DNA of 64,000 nt from NCBI GenBank assembly GCA_018380115.1, contig JAGZUF010000008.1:62001-126000 (forward strand). The letters run 5' to 3'. A program made the position numbers and the translations under genes. A model generated the notes under the pieces. That model was not told the origin of the DNA and did no database searches. It was given only the letters and a program-made list of their open reading frames with translations. Below, in pieces: positions 52,099-62,446 of this stretch. The number at the start of each line of letters is the position of its first letter. The first letter of the stretch is position 1. Origin of the DNA: Oscillospiraceae bacterium (GTDB lineage: Bacteria; Bacillota; Clostridia; Oscillospirales; Ruminococcaceae).

Positions 52099-53418
52099 TC
52101 ATTCCGCCAGGGATGCATACAAATCGTATATATCACTATCTATGATACGAACTGTATAAAATTCACCCGGCGTAAGCGCAGCATCTCCGTCCACACACAC
52201 CACGGCGTCGATGTCCGGCGCGTCCGCGCGTGTGCGGCACAGCCAGAGGCCGTTCTCTTCATCCCAGCCATCGCACAGCACCTGTGTCTGTGTACCCACC
52301 AGCGCAGCCTGCCGCGCAGCCATGATGTCCGTCTGGATGCGCATCACGGCCTCTGCGCGCTGTTCGCGCACCTCCATGGGCATCTGCGGCATCCCGGCGG
52401 CCTTTGTGCCCTCCTCCTGTGAATAGGCAAAGCAGCCGAGCCGGGCAAAGCCCTGCCCGCGCACAAAGGCGCACAGCTTTTCAAACTGTGCGGGCGTCTC
52501 GCCGGGGAACCCAGCGATGAGCGTGGTGCGCAGGGTGATATCCGGCATGGCGGCACGCAGCTTTTCCAGCGCGGCGCACACCGTGCCCTCGTCGCCCTTG
52601 CGGTTCATGGCGCGCAGCACGTCGGAGTCGATGTGCTGAATGGGTACGTCCAGATAATGCAGCACCTTTTCGTTGCGCACCATGGCGGCCACAAATTCAT
52701 CGGTGATGCGCTCGGGGTAAGCGTAGAGAAGGCGGATCCACGCAATGCCCTCCACCTTGTTCAGCTCGTCCAGCAGGCGGGCAATTTCCACGTTACCCCG
52801 GTCTGCGCCGAAGGCGGTGATGTCCTGCGCCACCACAATCAGCTCTTTCACACCCTCGCCCGCAAGCCAGCGCGCCTCTGCCACACAGCTTTCCACCGTG
52901 CGGCTGCGCAGCGGCCCGCGGATGAGCGGAATGGCACAGTAAGTACAGCAGTTTGAACAGCCCTCGGCTATTTTCAGATATGCATAGTGGCGCGGTGTGG
53001 AAATAACGCGCCTGCCGGAAAGCGGCAGCGCAGCCTTGGGGCCGTAACTCTCGATGCCTGCCTCGCCCTGCGCCAGCCGCGCGAGGATGGAGACGATAGC
53101 AGCATTAGAGCCGATGCCCACCACCGCGTCTACTTCGGGCATCTCTTTTCGTATCTCTTCTTTATAGCGTTCGGCAAGGCAGCCCGTCACTACCACCTTC
53201 AGCGCCGGGTTCTGCGCTTTGTGGCTGCACGCTTCCAGAATGGTGTCGATGGCCTCCTGCTTGGCGCCTTCGATAAAGCCGCAGGTATTGATAAGTACAC
53301 AGTCCGCCTCCTGCACCGCGGCCACCGTAGTGTGCCCCGCCTCCAGCAGGGCATGGGCCATCACATCGGCGTCCACCTGGTTTTTCGGGCAGCCCAGAGA
53401 TATCAATGCAATTTTCAT
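52099..53418 (-). CDS. rimO: Ribosomal protein S12 methylthiotransferase
   Basis: A 439-residue radical-SAM enzyme. The N-terminal MTTase domain begins ISLGCPKNQVDADVM; INTCGF gives the second cysteine and VVTGCLAERY the third of the first cluster. The radical-SAM cluster is CSNCCTYCAIPLIRG. A TRAM domain ends the protein. It methylthiolates Asp88/89 of S12. The sequence CPKNQVD distinguishes RimO from MiaB. It is translated in the same run as pgsA. Confidence 0.96.
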   Translation of the reverse strand: MKIALISLGCPKNQVDADVMAHALLEAGHTTVAAVQEADCVLINTCGFIEGAKQEAIDTILEACSHKAQNPALKVVVTGCLAERYKEEIRKEMPEVDAVVGIGSNAAIVSILARLAQGEAGIESYGPKAALPLSGRRVISTPRHYAYLKIAEGCSNCCTYCAIPLIRGPLRSRTVESCVAEARWLAGEGVKELIVVAQDITAFGADRGNVEIARLLDELNKVEGIAWIRLLYAYPERITDEFVAAMVRNEKVLHYLDVPIQHIDSDVLRAMNRKGDEGTVCAALEKLRAAMPDITLRTTLIAGFPGETPAQFEKLCAFVRGQGFARLGCFAYSQEEGTKAAGMPQMPMEVREQRAEAVMRIQTDIMAARQAALVGTQTQVLCDGWDEENGLWLCRTRADAPDIDAVVCVDGDAALTPGEFYTVRIIDSDIYDLYASLAE

Positions 53419-53444
53419 AATGCGCCGTTGCGCCCCTTTCCCAC

Positions 53445-54071
53445 TTAAAAATCGCAGCCTTCCGCTTCCAGCCTCGCCAGAACCTCGTTCACGGCATTCT
53501 TTGCCTCACCGTAGGAAAACCCCCGCCGCGCCAGTGCCGCCAGCACCTTTTCCCGCTGGCCGGCGGCCAGCTTTGCACGGTAATGCTTTTCCACCACGGC
53601 AAGGCAGGCTGCCTCGCTCTGCGGCAGTATCTCCTCCATTGCCGCGGAAATATCCTCTGCACTCAGGCCCAGCAGGCCAAGCCGCCGCTCTATCTCTCTT
53701 GCCGACTTGTTCTGCCCAACCAGATGGCGTGCACGCGCCCTGGCAAAGGCAGCGTCGTCCAAAAGGCCAAGGCGCTGCATCTCTGCAACAGCGGCAGCGC
53801 TGGAGGGGCCGTCAAACTTCAGGCACAGCTTTTCGTACAGCTCCTGCGAGCCGTAACTGCGCAGGGCAAGGTAACCCAGCGCCTTATCTTTGGCGCGGCG
53901 CGTCTCGCTGGCCGCCTGCAAACCGGCAAGGGCTGCGGCATCCAGCTCGCAGCCCTCGCACAGGCCATATTTGTAATATGTCTCCGCATCCACGGAAAAC
54001 AGAAATTCATCCGCCTCGCCGAACAGGGCCATGCGGCCCTTTTTCGTCTCGGTGATCTTGGAAAGCCTCAT
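53445..54071 (-). CDS. recX: RecX regulatory protein
   Basis: A 208-residue helical-repeat protein that inhibits or modulates RecA filaments. LGYLALRSYGSQELYEKLCLK and LGLLDDAAFARARARHLVGQ are RecX-type repeats, with AREIERRLGLLGLSAEDIS in the next repeat. It is immediately downstream of recA with no gap, the usual arrangement. The N-terminal 40 residues form a beta-rich part. Confidence 0.93.
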   Translation of the reverse strand: MRLSKITETKKGRMALFGEADEFLFSVDAETYYKYGLCEGCELDAAALAGLQAASETRRAKDKALGYLALRSYGSQELYEKLCLKFDGPSSAAAVAEMQRLGLLDDAAFARARARHLVGQNKSAREIERRLGLLGLSAEDISAAMEEILPQSEAACLAVVEKHYRAKLAAGQREKVLAALARRGFSYGEAKNAVNEVLARLEAEGCDF

Positions 54072-55280
<1,209 letters not shown>

Positions 55281-55463
55281 GGCTTCCTCCTGCTGTGTGC
55301 GCGGCCGGGCCGCGCACGGTATCTTGTTCTGTATGTGCATGATACCGCACGGTGTGTCCCATAAAGCGGACTTTATAGCCGCCGCACGGCAATTCCTTTC
55401 ATGGGTTAGTATACCCGAAACCGCGTGCAAATGCAACGAGCATTCGCCTTTTCTGCACACGCT

Positions 55464-56324
55464 TCACGGTTTTTCGGCATACACGCAGCGCGGCAGGCCG
55501 GCGGCATCGCAGCGCACAGAAACGCCCGTGTATCCAGCCGCAGTGCAAAGCGCCGCCACCTGCTGCGCCTGCCCGGAGCCGGTTTCGAATACAAGCGCCC
55601 CGCCGCTTTTCAGCACAGGGAAATAGGCAGGCGCGATATGGCGGTAAAAGCAAAGCCCCTCCTGCTGCGCCACAAGCGCCTCGCGTGGCTCGAAGAAAAG
55701 CTCCGGCGCAAGGGCCCCGTATTCCTGCGCCGTCACATACGGCGGGTTCGACACGATGACGTCCACGCTCTGCGGCGCCAGCATAGCTTCATAGCCGAAC
55801 ACATCCGCCTGCACCGCCGCCGCCCGCGGCGCCAGCGCGGCGCAGTTGCGCTGCAAATAGCGAAACGCCGCGCCGCTTTTTTCCACCGCCGTCACCTGTG
55901 CGGCAGGCACGCTGCGGGCCATGGCAATGGCAAGCACGCCCGTGCCCGCGCACAAATCCAGCGCCGCAGGGGCGCAAACGCAGCCGGGCTCCGCCGCCCT
56001 GCGGCGCAGGGCAGCCATAGCTGTCTCGGCCACGCACTCCGTGTCCGGCCTCGGAATGAGCACGCCGGGGCCCACCTCTACGGTAAAATCAAGGAAATCC
56101 CACTCGCCCAGCAGATACTGCAGCGGCTCGTGCTGCGCGCGGCGTGCGCAGAGCTGCGCCAGACGCCGCCGGGCCGCCTCGCTCACCGGGGCCTGCGGGG
56201 CGCACAGGGGGTCTGCCCCGCAGCACATGCGGCAAAGCTCGCGCGCATCAAATGCGGCGTCCTCAATACCCGCCTGCTGCAGAAGGGCCGCTGCCTTGCG
56301 CCACAGGGCCCCCAGGTTCACCAT
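55464..56324 (-). CDS. prmC: Peptide chain release factor N5-glutamine methyltransferase
   Basis: A 286-residue methyltransferase that modifies the GGQ Gln of RF1/RF2. SAM motif ALDLCAGTGVLAIAMA, PRPDTE at the start of the catalytic domain, and the active-site IVSNPPYVT are visible. The start ATG overlaps the YqhQ-like gene by 7 bp, so the two are coupled. Confidence 0.95.
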   Translation of the reverse strand: MVNLGALWRKAAALLQQAGIEDAAFDARELCRMCCGADPLCAPQAPVSEAARRRLAQLCARRAQHEPLQYLLGEWDFLDFTVEVGPGVLIPRPDTECVAETAMAALRRRAAEPGCVCAPAALDLCAGTGVLAIAMARSVPAAQVTAVEKSGAAFRYLQRNCAALAPRAAAVQADVFGYEAMLAPQSVDVIVSNPPYVTAQEYGALAPELFFEPREALVAQQEGLCFYRHIAPAYFPVLKSGGALVFETGSGQAQQVAALCTAAGYTGVSVRCDAAGLPRCVYAEKP

Positions 56325-57256
56325 ACGCTTTCGTCGGGCCTGGCCGGCAGCACGGGCGTCACGGCCGCAATCGCACATTCTATCATGCTGTCGTCCGGCT
56401 CCTGCGTGGTGATGCGCTGCAGCCACAGGCCGGGCGCGCTGACGGCGCGGCATACGGCGTTGTCATATTTGCCGCACAGCTTGATAATCTCATAGCTCAC
56501 AGCCACCACCACCGGCAAAAGCAGCAGCTTGAACACCACGCGCAGCGAAAGGCTGCCCCATGGAATGACGCTGTTCAGCAGGATGCTTACCACAATGACG
56601 ATAAGCAGAAAGCTTGTGCCGCAGCGCGGGTGAAAGCGGCAGCATTTGCGCACATTTTCCACCTCCAGCGGCAGGCCTGCCTCATAGCAGGCAATGGTCT
56701 TGTGTTCAGCGCCGTGGTAGCAGAACATGCGGTGTATCTCCTTCACACGGCTTACGGCCGCCATGTAGCCCACCAGAATGGCTATTTTCAGAACGCCCTC
56801 TATCAGTGTTTTTGCACCGCCCAGCGGCACCAGCTTGGAAAGCCCGCCCACCAGCAGGGTGGGAAGCACCAGAAACAGCGCAATGGCCAGCGCCACACCT
56901 GCAAAGCTGGCAATGCCCATCAGAACAGACTCGCCCTTTTCGCCAAGGTGCTGCTGCACCCAGCGGTCAAATTTCGACTCGTCCTCTGCTTTTTCCTCCT
57001 CCGTCATGGAGATATCGGCGCTGCGCATCAGGCAGCGGTACCCCACCACCAGGTTTTCCGCCATGTTGTAAATGCCGCGCACAAAGGGCCATTTCTGCCA
57101 CGGCTTCATCACAACGGGCGTCACCTCTGTCTCAATGCCGCCGTCCGGGCGGCGCACGGCAATGCACATGGCTTTGGGCCCGCGCATCATCACGCCCTCC
57201 ATCAGGGCCTGCCCCCCCACAGTGGTCTTAAATTTTTCTTTTATCTCGTTTGCCAA
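56318..57256 (-). CDS. DUF1385 (YqhQ-like) membrane protein
   Basis: A 312-residue protein with GGQALMEGVMMRGP at the start, a central set of hydrophobic helices and FCYHGAEHKTIACYE plus HPRCGTSFLLIV, all DUF1385 signatures. Clostridia often encode it next to prmC and prfA. Function unknown. GGAAAGGAACC precedes ATG. Confidence 0.92.
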   Translation of the reverse strand: MANEIKEKFKTTVGGQALMEGVMMRGPKAMCIAVRRPDGGIETEVTPVVMKPWQKWPFVRGIYNMAENLVVGYRCLMRSADISMTEEEKAEDESKFDRWVQQHLGEKGESVLMGIASFAGVALAIALFLVLPTLLVGGLSKLVPLGGAKTLIEGVLKIAILVGYMAAVSRVKEIHRMFCYHGAEHKTIACYEAGLPLEVENVRKCCRFHPRCGTSFLLIVIVVSILLNSVIPWGSLSLRVVFKLLLLPVVVAVSYEIIKLCGKYDNAVCRAVSAPGLWLQRITTQEPDDSMIECAIAAVTPVLPARPDESVW

Positions 57257-57290
57257 AAAAGGTTCCTTTCCGCCCGGCTGGCCGGGCCTT

Positions 57291-58706
57291 TCATTCGGCG
57301 GCGTGCGCCTTTGTTTTATCCAGCGGCAGGCGCACCGTCACGGTGGTGCCCCGGCCCACTTCGCTTTGCAGGCTCAGGCTGCCGCCGTGGGCCGTGACGA
57401 TTTCGTCCACCACGGCAAGGCCGATTCCGCTGCCGCGCACGGCGCCTTTGCCCTTGTAAAATTTCGTCTTGACATTTTCCAGGTCCTCCGGGGCAATGCC
57501 GCGCCCCTCGTCGGTGAAGTTCAAAAATGCGTTGTGGCCGTCCTGCAAGAGCTCTACCGTAATGGTGCCGCCGGGCGGGGAATATTTCACCGCATTGTCC
57601 AGCACATTGATAAACACCTGCTTGAGGCGCGCGGCATCCGCATGCACGGGCACGGGGGCCTCCGGCTCTTCCCAGCGAAGGGCCAGACCCTCCTGCCGGG
57701 CGCGCGGCGTCATGGTGAGCACCGCATCGCTCACCTCGGCGGCAAGGTCCAGCTTCTCACATTCCAGCGAAAGGCCGTTCTGCATGCGCGAAAAATCCAA
57801 AAGCTCCTCCACCATATCGTACAGCCTGTCCGTCTCATTGGCAATCACCTGCAGGCCGCGCTGGTAGTTCGGGTCTGCCGGGTCGCGGATGGTGGACATC
57901 GTCTCCACCCAGCCCTTGATAGACGTGAGAGGGGTGCGCAGCTCGTGCGAGACAGAGGAGATAAACTCGTTCTTGATGCGCTCGGTTTTGTCCAGCTCGC
58001 CCGCCATATGGTTGATGGTGCCGGCCAGCTTACCTATTTCGTCGTCGTATTTATTCGAGATGCGCATATCCAGGTTGCCCTGCGCCATTTTTGCAGCCGT
58101 CTGCTCTATTTCACCGATGGGGCGCACGATGCTGCGCACAAAGAACATGCCGCTCCACACACTGAACACCAGAATGGCCGCCGCCACCGAAAGGCTGAGC
58201 ACCGCCAGCTTCAAAATGCTTCTGTCCACGAGGGTAAGGCTGGTGACAAGGCGCATAGCCACAATGTCGCCCGAGGTAAAGGGCAGACGAACCGTCACCG
58301 CCATCACCTTTTCGCCCATGGCCGTGTGGTACACCGCCCGGCCCATGCCCTCCTCGCTGGCATAGGCCTCGGCCACATCGCTCCATCCCTGCTGGTCGGC
58401 TGTGGAAAATCCCGTGGAGGATACCGCCATCTGGCCCTGCCCATCCATCAGCATCAGCTCAAAGCGGTCTTTTTCACCAAACTGCTCCACCATGCGGCGC
58501 ACCGCGGCGCCCCGGCTCTCTTCCGTCTGGGTGCCCATGGCGGAAAGCTGGGTGGAAAGGGTATTGGCCCGCGTATACAGCGCGCGGGCCGTGCCGTCGT
58601 AATAATTGGTGATGGTAAAGTATAAGAACACAGCTTCTGCCAGGCACAGCGCAATAAATGTGAGCAGAAGGCTGCCGCGCACCCAGCGCCGGGTGATGCT
58701 GTTCAT
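57291..58706 (-). CDS. Two-component sensor histidine kinase
   Basis: A 471-residue kinase. Two hydrophobic helices (about 12-33 and 166-190) flank a 130-residue extracytoplasmic sensor; a HAMP follows, then VSHELRTPLTSIKGW (phospho-His in SHELRTP), DNAVKYSPPGG (N box) and GSGIGLAVVDEIVTAHGG (G box). GGAGGCGTGCCGC precedes ATG at 58706. It is coupled with the response regulator 42 bp upstream and resembles the PhoR/WalK/ResE class. Confidence 0.94.
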   Translation of the reverse strand: MNSITRRWVRGSLLLTFIALCLAEAVFLYFTITNYYDGTARALYTRANTLSTQLSAMGTQTEESRGAAVRRMVEQFGEKDRFELMLMDGQGQMAVSSTGFSTADQQGWSDVAEAYASEEGMGRAVYHTAMGEKVMAVTVRLPFTSGDIVAMRLVTSLTLVDRSILKLAVLSLSVAAAILVFSVWSGMFFVRSIVRPIGEIEQTAAKMAQGNLDMRISNKYDDEIGKLAGTINHMAGELDKTERIKNEFISSVSHELRTPLTSIKGWVETMSTIRDPADPNYQRGLQVIANETDRLYDMVEELLDFSRMQNGLSLECEKLDLAAEVSDAVLTMTPRARQEGLALRWEEPEAPVPVHADAARLKQVFINVLDNAVKYSPPGGTITVELLQDGHNAFLNFTDEGRGIAPEDLENVKTKFYKGKGAVRGSGIGLAVVDEIVTAHGGSLSLQSEVGRGTTVTVRLPLDKTKAHAAE

Positions 58707-58748
58707 GCGGCACGCCTCCTCTCTCCTGTTTTTGCTGTGCACAGGCCG

Positions 58749-59450
58749 TCAGCTGTTCCAGCGGTAGCCGTACCCCCACACCGTCATGATATGGCGCGGC
58801 GCGCTGGGCTCATCCTCTATCTTCATGCGCAGGCGGCGGATATTCACATCCACAATTTTTACATCGCCGTAATAATTTTCGCCCCACACACCCTCCAGAA
58901 TCTTTTCCCGCACCAGCGCCACACCGGGATTTGCAAAAAAAAGTTCCATGATTTGAAATTCCACCTGCGTGAGGTCGATAGGTTCGCCATTTTTATAAAG
59001 GATACGGCTTTTCTGGTCCAGAACAAAACCGCCGGATACCATACGCCCCTCGGCCTCCTGCCCGGTGTCCTGCCCGGCAGCACGCGCCACGCGGCGGCAC
59101 AGCGCGTCCACGCGGGCCAACAGCTCGCTGACGGAAAACGGCTTTGTCATATAGTCGTCTGCACCAATGGAAAGGCCGCGTATCTTGTCGTCCTCCTGCG
59201 ATTTTGCACTAAGCATGATAATGCCGATGCTGTCACTGTCGCGCCGAATATTTTCACACAGGGAAAAGCCGTTCATTCCCGGCAGCATGATATCCAGCAC
59301 CGCCACGTCGAACGGGGCGCTGGTATCTATTGCGACCAGGGCCGCCTCTGCACTGCCCGCCTCAGTCACATCATAGCCGGCCATGCGGAGGTTCAGGGCA
59401 ATCACTTCCCGTATCGCCGCCTCGTCCTCCACCACAAGCACTCTGCGCAT
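58749..59450 (-). CDS. OmpR/PhoB-family response regulator
   Basis: A 233-residue regulator. The receiver domain has VVEDEAAIREV, the phospho-Asp in VLDIMLPGMNG and the KPFSVSELLARV end. The C-terminal winged helix ends with VDVNIRRLRMKIEDE and TVWGYGYRW, typical of PhoB/WalR DNA-binding domains. AAAGGATGGTGCAGC precedes ATG at 59450. The kinase follows on the same transcript. Confidence 0.95.
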   Translation of the reverse strand: MRRVLVVEDEAAIREVIALNLRMAGYDVTEAGSAEAALVAIDTSAPFDVAVLDIMLPGMNGFSLCENIRRDSDSIGIIMLSAKSQEDDKIRGLSIGADDYMTKPFSVSELLARVDALCRRVARAAGQDTGQEAEGRMVSGGFVLDQKSRILYKNGEPIDLTQVEFQIMELFFANPGVALVREKILEGVWGENYYGDVKIVDVNIRRLRMKIEDEPSAPRHIMTVWGYGYRWNS

Positions 59451-59472
59451 GCTGCACCATCCTTTCCGTATC

Positions 59473-60738
59473 TTAAAGTGCCAGCGCCCCGGCGCGCAGG
59501 GTAAGCGCATCGCCGGGCGCACAGCCCGTATGGAAATAGGCCACTACCTTCTGCCCGCCCTCCAGGCTGAGCAGCTTTTCATAGCGGCCCACTGTGACGT
59601 CCTCCGGCACTACGCGCACGGTGCACAGGGCATCGCCCGCCTCATTGCGCAGCACAAAGCTGTTTTCAAAGGGGCCGTCCTGCAATGTCACCTTGCCGCG
59701 CCAGCCAGACGGCAGCCGCAAATAATAACCTGTCACTGTGTCCGCCACACCGTATTCACGCGTGGGTTCGGCGGCCAGATAATCATCCCACTCTACAAAG
59801 TAATAGCGCCGCACAGTGGTTCCGGTGTCTGCGCGCGCCTCGATATGCGCCAAAAGCACTGTGCCGCTTGCTGTGGTGCGCGGGCCAAGCGCATCCGGAA
59901 GCCCCATGGTGCGCTCTGTCACAGTATCACCGCCGGAGGCAGGCCAGTCCAAAAGCTGGCCGCCCGTCATGCGAAGCACCTGCTGCGCCGCGCCGCCCGA
60001 GGCAAGCCTGCCGCTTACAACAATGCCCTGCGCCCGACCGCTGCGCGTCTCCAGCAGGCCGGTGCAGTGCAAAAAGCTGCTGTTCAGCTGCACCGTCTGC
60101 ACGCTCTGCAGGCTGCCCGCCATGTCGCGCACAGCCTCCAGCGTCAGAACACCGGCCTGCGCGGTGGACTGTGCCAGATACACCTCGTCCACGCCATCGG
60201 AATTCAAATCCGCAATCAGCGACGCCTCGCACGCCTGCTGGTATTCCAGGGCAAGCTGGCCCCCGGCGTAGGAATATATCGTGAGGTATTGGTCTGTCAG
60301 GTTCGAGTTGGCATAGCCCACCACCAGCTGGGCTGCGCCCTCGCGCAGGCACACTGTCTGCACCTGGCTTATTTCGGTGGAAAGCCCCTCCGACTGGCAC
60401 ACCACCTCCCACGCATCCTCGGCCTGCTCCAGCACGGCCACGCACACATTCTGCCCGCTTTTCTCGGCAGTGAAAAAGGCAATGGCTTCGTCTGCTCCGT
60501 CGCCGTCCAAATCCCGCAGCACGATGGGTGAGAGCTCTTCGCCGCCGCGCGGGTATTTCATCTGCGGCGTCTCGCCAAGATACCCCACCAGCGCCTTCTG
60601 CACGGCGCTTTGCAGCTGCGTGGGCTGCGGGGCGCGCAGCAGTTCTTCCACATTGCCGCCCATCGAGACGGAAAAATCACACCCGGCCAGCACGGCCAAA
60701 AGCACAAGGCACACCGCGCTCAGAACCAGCTTTTTCAT
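59473..60738 (-). CDS. Lipoprotein with FG-GAP-like calcium repeats
   Basis: A 421-residue protein. The signal peptide ends in the lipobox LAVLAGCDF. Two EF-like loops, LRDLDGDGADEAIAFF and IADLNSDGVDEVYLAQ, suggest a beta-propeller or FG-GAP fold that binds calcium. It starts an operon with the response regulator and kinase, so it may be the sensor partner or a target. The role is inference. GGAAGGGGG precedes ATG. Confidence 0.78.
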   Translation of the reverse strand: MKKLVLSAVCLVLLAVLAGCDFSVSMGGNVEELLRAPQPTQLQSAVQKALVGYLGETPQMKYPRGGEELSPIVLRDLDGDGADEAIAFFTAEKSGQNVCVAVLEQAEDAWEVVCQSEGLSTEISQVQTVCLREGAAQLVVGYANSNLTDQYLTIYSYAGGQLALEYQQACEASLIADLNSDGVDEVYLAQSTAQAGVLTLEAVRDMAGSLQSVQTVQLNSSFLHCTGLLETRSGRAQGIVVSGRLASGGAAQQVLRMTGGQLLDWPASGGDTVTERTMGLPDALGPRTTASGTVLLAHIEARADTGTTVRRYYFVEWDDYLAAEPTREYGVADTVTGYYLRLPSGWRGKVTLQDGPFENSFVLRNEAGDALCTVRVVPEDVTVGRYEKLLSLEGGQKVVAYFHTGCAPGDALTLRAGALAL

Positions 60739-60817
60739 GCGCGGCCCCCTTCCGGCGCGGCAAAAACTGCGGCGCAGCAAAATTTATACACAGGGCATTA
60801 TACCACTTTGCGCCGCG

Positions 60818-61588
60818 TTACACAAGGTAAAGCCCCACACCCATACACAGGGTGCCCACGGCCAGCCCCACAGCGCAGGAGCCGTTTTTCCCATAGGAAA
60901 AGCCGCCTGCAAGAAGCTGGGCAAACGACACCTGCAGCATCACGCCCGCCACCAGCGCCAGCAGGCCGTTCAGAAACAGAGGCGAGAAGAAGCCCCGCAG
61001 CAGAAAGAAGGCCGCCAGGGCGCCCGCCGGTTCTGCCAGGCCGGAGCCCAGCGCGAACAAAAGGCTTTTTGTGCGGCTGTGCGTGGCGTAATAAACCGGT
61101 ACGGCCACCGCAATGCCCTCCGGGATATTGTGCAGGGCAATGGCCAGTGCAAGAGACGGGCCCAGGGCGCTGTCTGCCGCGTTGGTGAACAGCGTAAGGA
61201 TGCCCTCGGGCAAATTGTGCAGCACGATGGCCGCCGTGGTGGCAAGCGCCCCGCGCAGGGCTGCTGCACGCGTTTTGCCGGGCACGGAAAGGCGCTGTGC
61301 CAGCGCTTCGTCCTCCGGCAGGCTCTTTTCCAGCAGCAGGGCCGCCAGCATGCCTGCTGCGCACAGGCTGGCGCAACGCAGTGCCGCGCCCACCGGCGCG
61401 GCACCAGAGGCTGCGTAGGCCTCCACGGCACTGGGCAGCATTTCAGAAAGCGACACCGTCATCATTACCCCAGCGGCAAACCCCTGTGAAAGGGCCATGA
61501 TGCGCGGGCCGGGCGTGCGCATCAGCCACACCACCAGGCCACCCAGCCCAGTGGAAAGGCCTGCCAGCGTGGTAAGCAAAAGCGCCAT
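60818..61588 (-). CDS. ZIP-family divalent metal transporter
   Basis: A 256-residue transporter with eight hydrophobic helices. The metal-binding motifs in helices IV and V are VLHNLPEGI and ALHNIPEGIAVA, the ZIP signature for zinc or iron uptake (ZupT/GufA type). The start is uncertain; ATG at 61588 has only a weak GGATGG site 14 nt upstream. It is 59 bp from the TetR gene on the same strand. Confidence 0.9.
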   Translation of the reverse strand: MALLLTTLAGLSTGLGGLVVWLMRTPGPRIMALSQGFAAGVMMTVSLSEMLPSAVEAYAASGAAPVGAALRCASLCAAGMLAALLLEKSLPEDEALAQRLSVPGKTRAAALRGALATTAAIVLHNLPEGILTLFTNAADSALGPSLALAIALHNIPEGIAVAVPVYYATHSRTKSLLFALGSGLAEPAGALAAFFLLRGFFSPLFLNGLLALVAGVMLQVSFAQLLAGGFSYGKNGSCAVGLAVGTLCMGVGLYLV

Positions 61589-61647
61589 GTGTGCATATCC
61601 ATCCCATCCTTTCTTCTCAAGGGAAGGATATGCGCGGCACAGCGCCG

Positions 61648-62253
61648 CTATTGCAGGGCCAGCACGCCTTTGGTGATGATGCCCTCCACCACGGCGGCCA
61701 TCTCGTCCGGCGCAAGGGGCATGCCCTGTTCGAGCCACTGCTTCAGAAGGCCGATGCAGCCAGCCACAAAAAATGAAAACACGTAGCCGTAGCCCAGCCT
61801 GCTCTCCTTCCCCATCAGGGCCGCCCACTCATCCAGCACACGCTCGCGCACAAGCTGGTTCACCTTACTCACAAAGGCCGTCTCCTGCGGGCCGCACAGC
61901 AGGACGCGGCAGATATCCGCGTTCTGCGCCACAAAATGAAAAATACCGCGCAGGGGCCCGGCCGCGTCCGCCACCTGATATTCCGCCTGCACACCGCTGC
62001 GCAGCAGCATTTCATTTGGGCGGAATGAGCCCAGCATGGCCTCAAACTGTGTCATCAGGTCGTCCACTATTTCGTCCAGCAGGGCGCGCACATCCGGATA
62101 ATGCAGGTAAAATGTGCCCCGGTTGATATCGCAGGCCCCGCATAGCTCCTTCACCGTGATCTCCTGCAGCGGCTTTTTTTCCAGCAGGCCTGTGAGGGCC
62201 GTGCGAAGCTGCGCCTTTGTTTTTAAAACGCGCCTGTCCTGCGCACGCGGCAT
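61648..62253 (-). CDS. TetR-family transcriptional regulator
   Basis: A 201-residue repressor. The N-terminal HTH reads KPLQEITVKELCGACDINRG and TFYLHYPDVRALLDEI, and the C-terminal ligand domain is TetR_C_33-like with LLRSGV and FVAQNADICRVLL. ATG at 62253 is 9 nt after AAGGAG; an upstream GTG lies inside that site. It is divergent from the ABC exporter, which it probably represses through the shared promoter region. Confidence 0.92.
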   Translation of the reverse strand: MPRAQDRRVLKTKAQLRTALTGLLEKKPLQEITVKELCGACDINRGTFYLHYPDVRALLDEIVDDLMTQFEAMLGSFRPNEMLLRSGVQAEYQVADAAGPLRGIFHFVAQNADICRVLLCGPQETAFVSKVNQLVRERVLDEWAALMGKESRLGYGYVFSFFVAGCIGLLKQWLEQGMPLAPDEMAAVVEGIITKGVLALQ

Positions 62254-62346
62254 GGCAATTCTCTCCTTCACGATTTTTTTACAATTCTAATGAACACAAG
62301 CGGCGTTCTCTGTCGATTTATCGGCATGGCCGGGCCTATTTGCCGA

Positions 62347-62409
62347 TTGCTTCCCGACCCTGCTTTTATTATAATAAACTTAGCGTTTTAATCAACACTG
62401 CGTTTATTA
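62347..62409. promoter_or_regulatory. Overlapping divergent promoters of the TetR gene and the ABC exporter
   Basis: Plus strand: TTGCTT (62347-62352), 17 bp, TATAAT (62370-62375) toward the exporter. Minus strand: TTGATT (62390-62395), 16 bp, TATAAT (62368-62373) toward tetR. TAATAAAC (62372-62379) and GTTTATTA (62402-62409) form an inverted repeat around them, a candidate TetR operator. Confidence 0.7.
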
Positions 62410-62446
62410 CCGAACAGCTTGTCTGTTTTCTGGAAGGAGCTTTTCC

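Noticed and set aside
55290..55400. LexA (SOS) box upstream of recA
   Set aside because: No GAAC-N4-GTTC-type palindrome was found; only an unrelated CGGTATC/GATACCG inverted repeat.
57072..58625. 517-codon rightward open frame across the histidine kinase
   Set aside because: Antisense shadow; kinase motifs are on the other strand.
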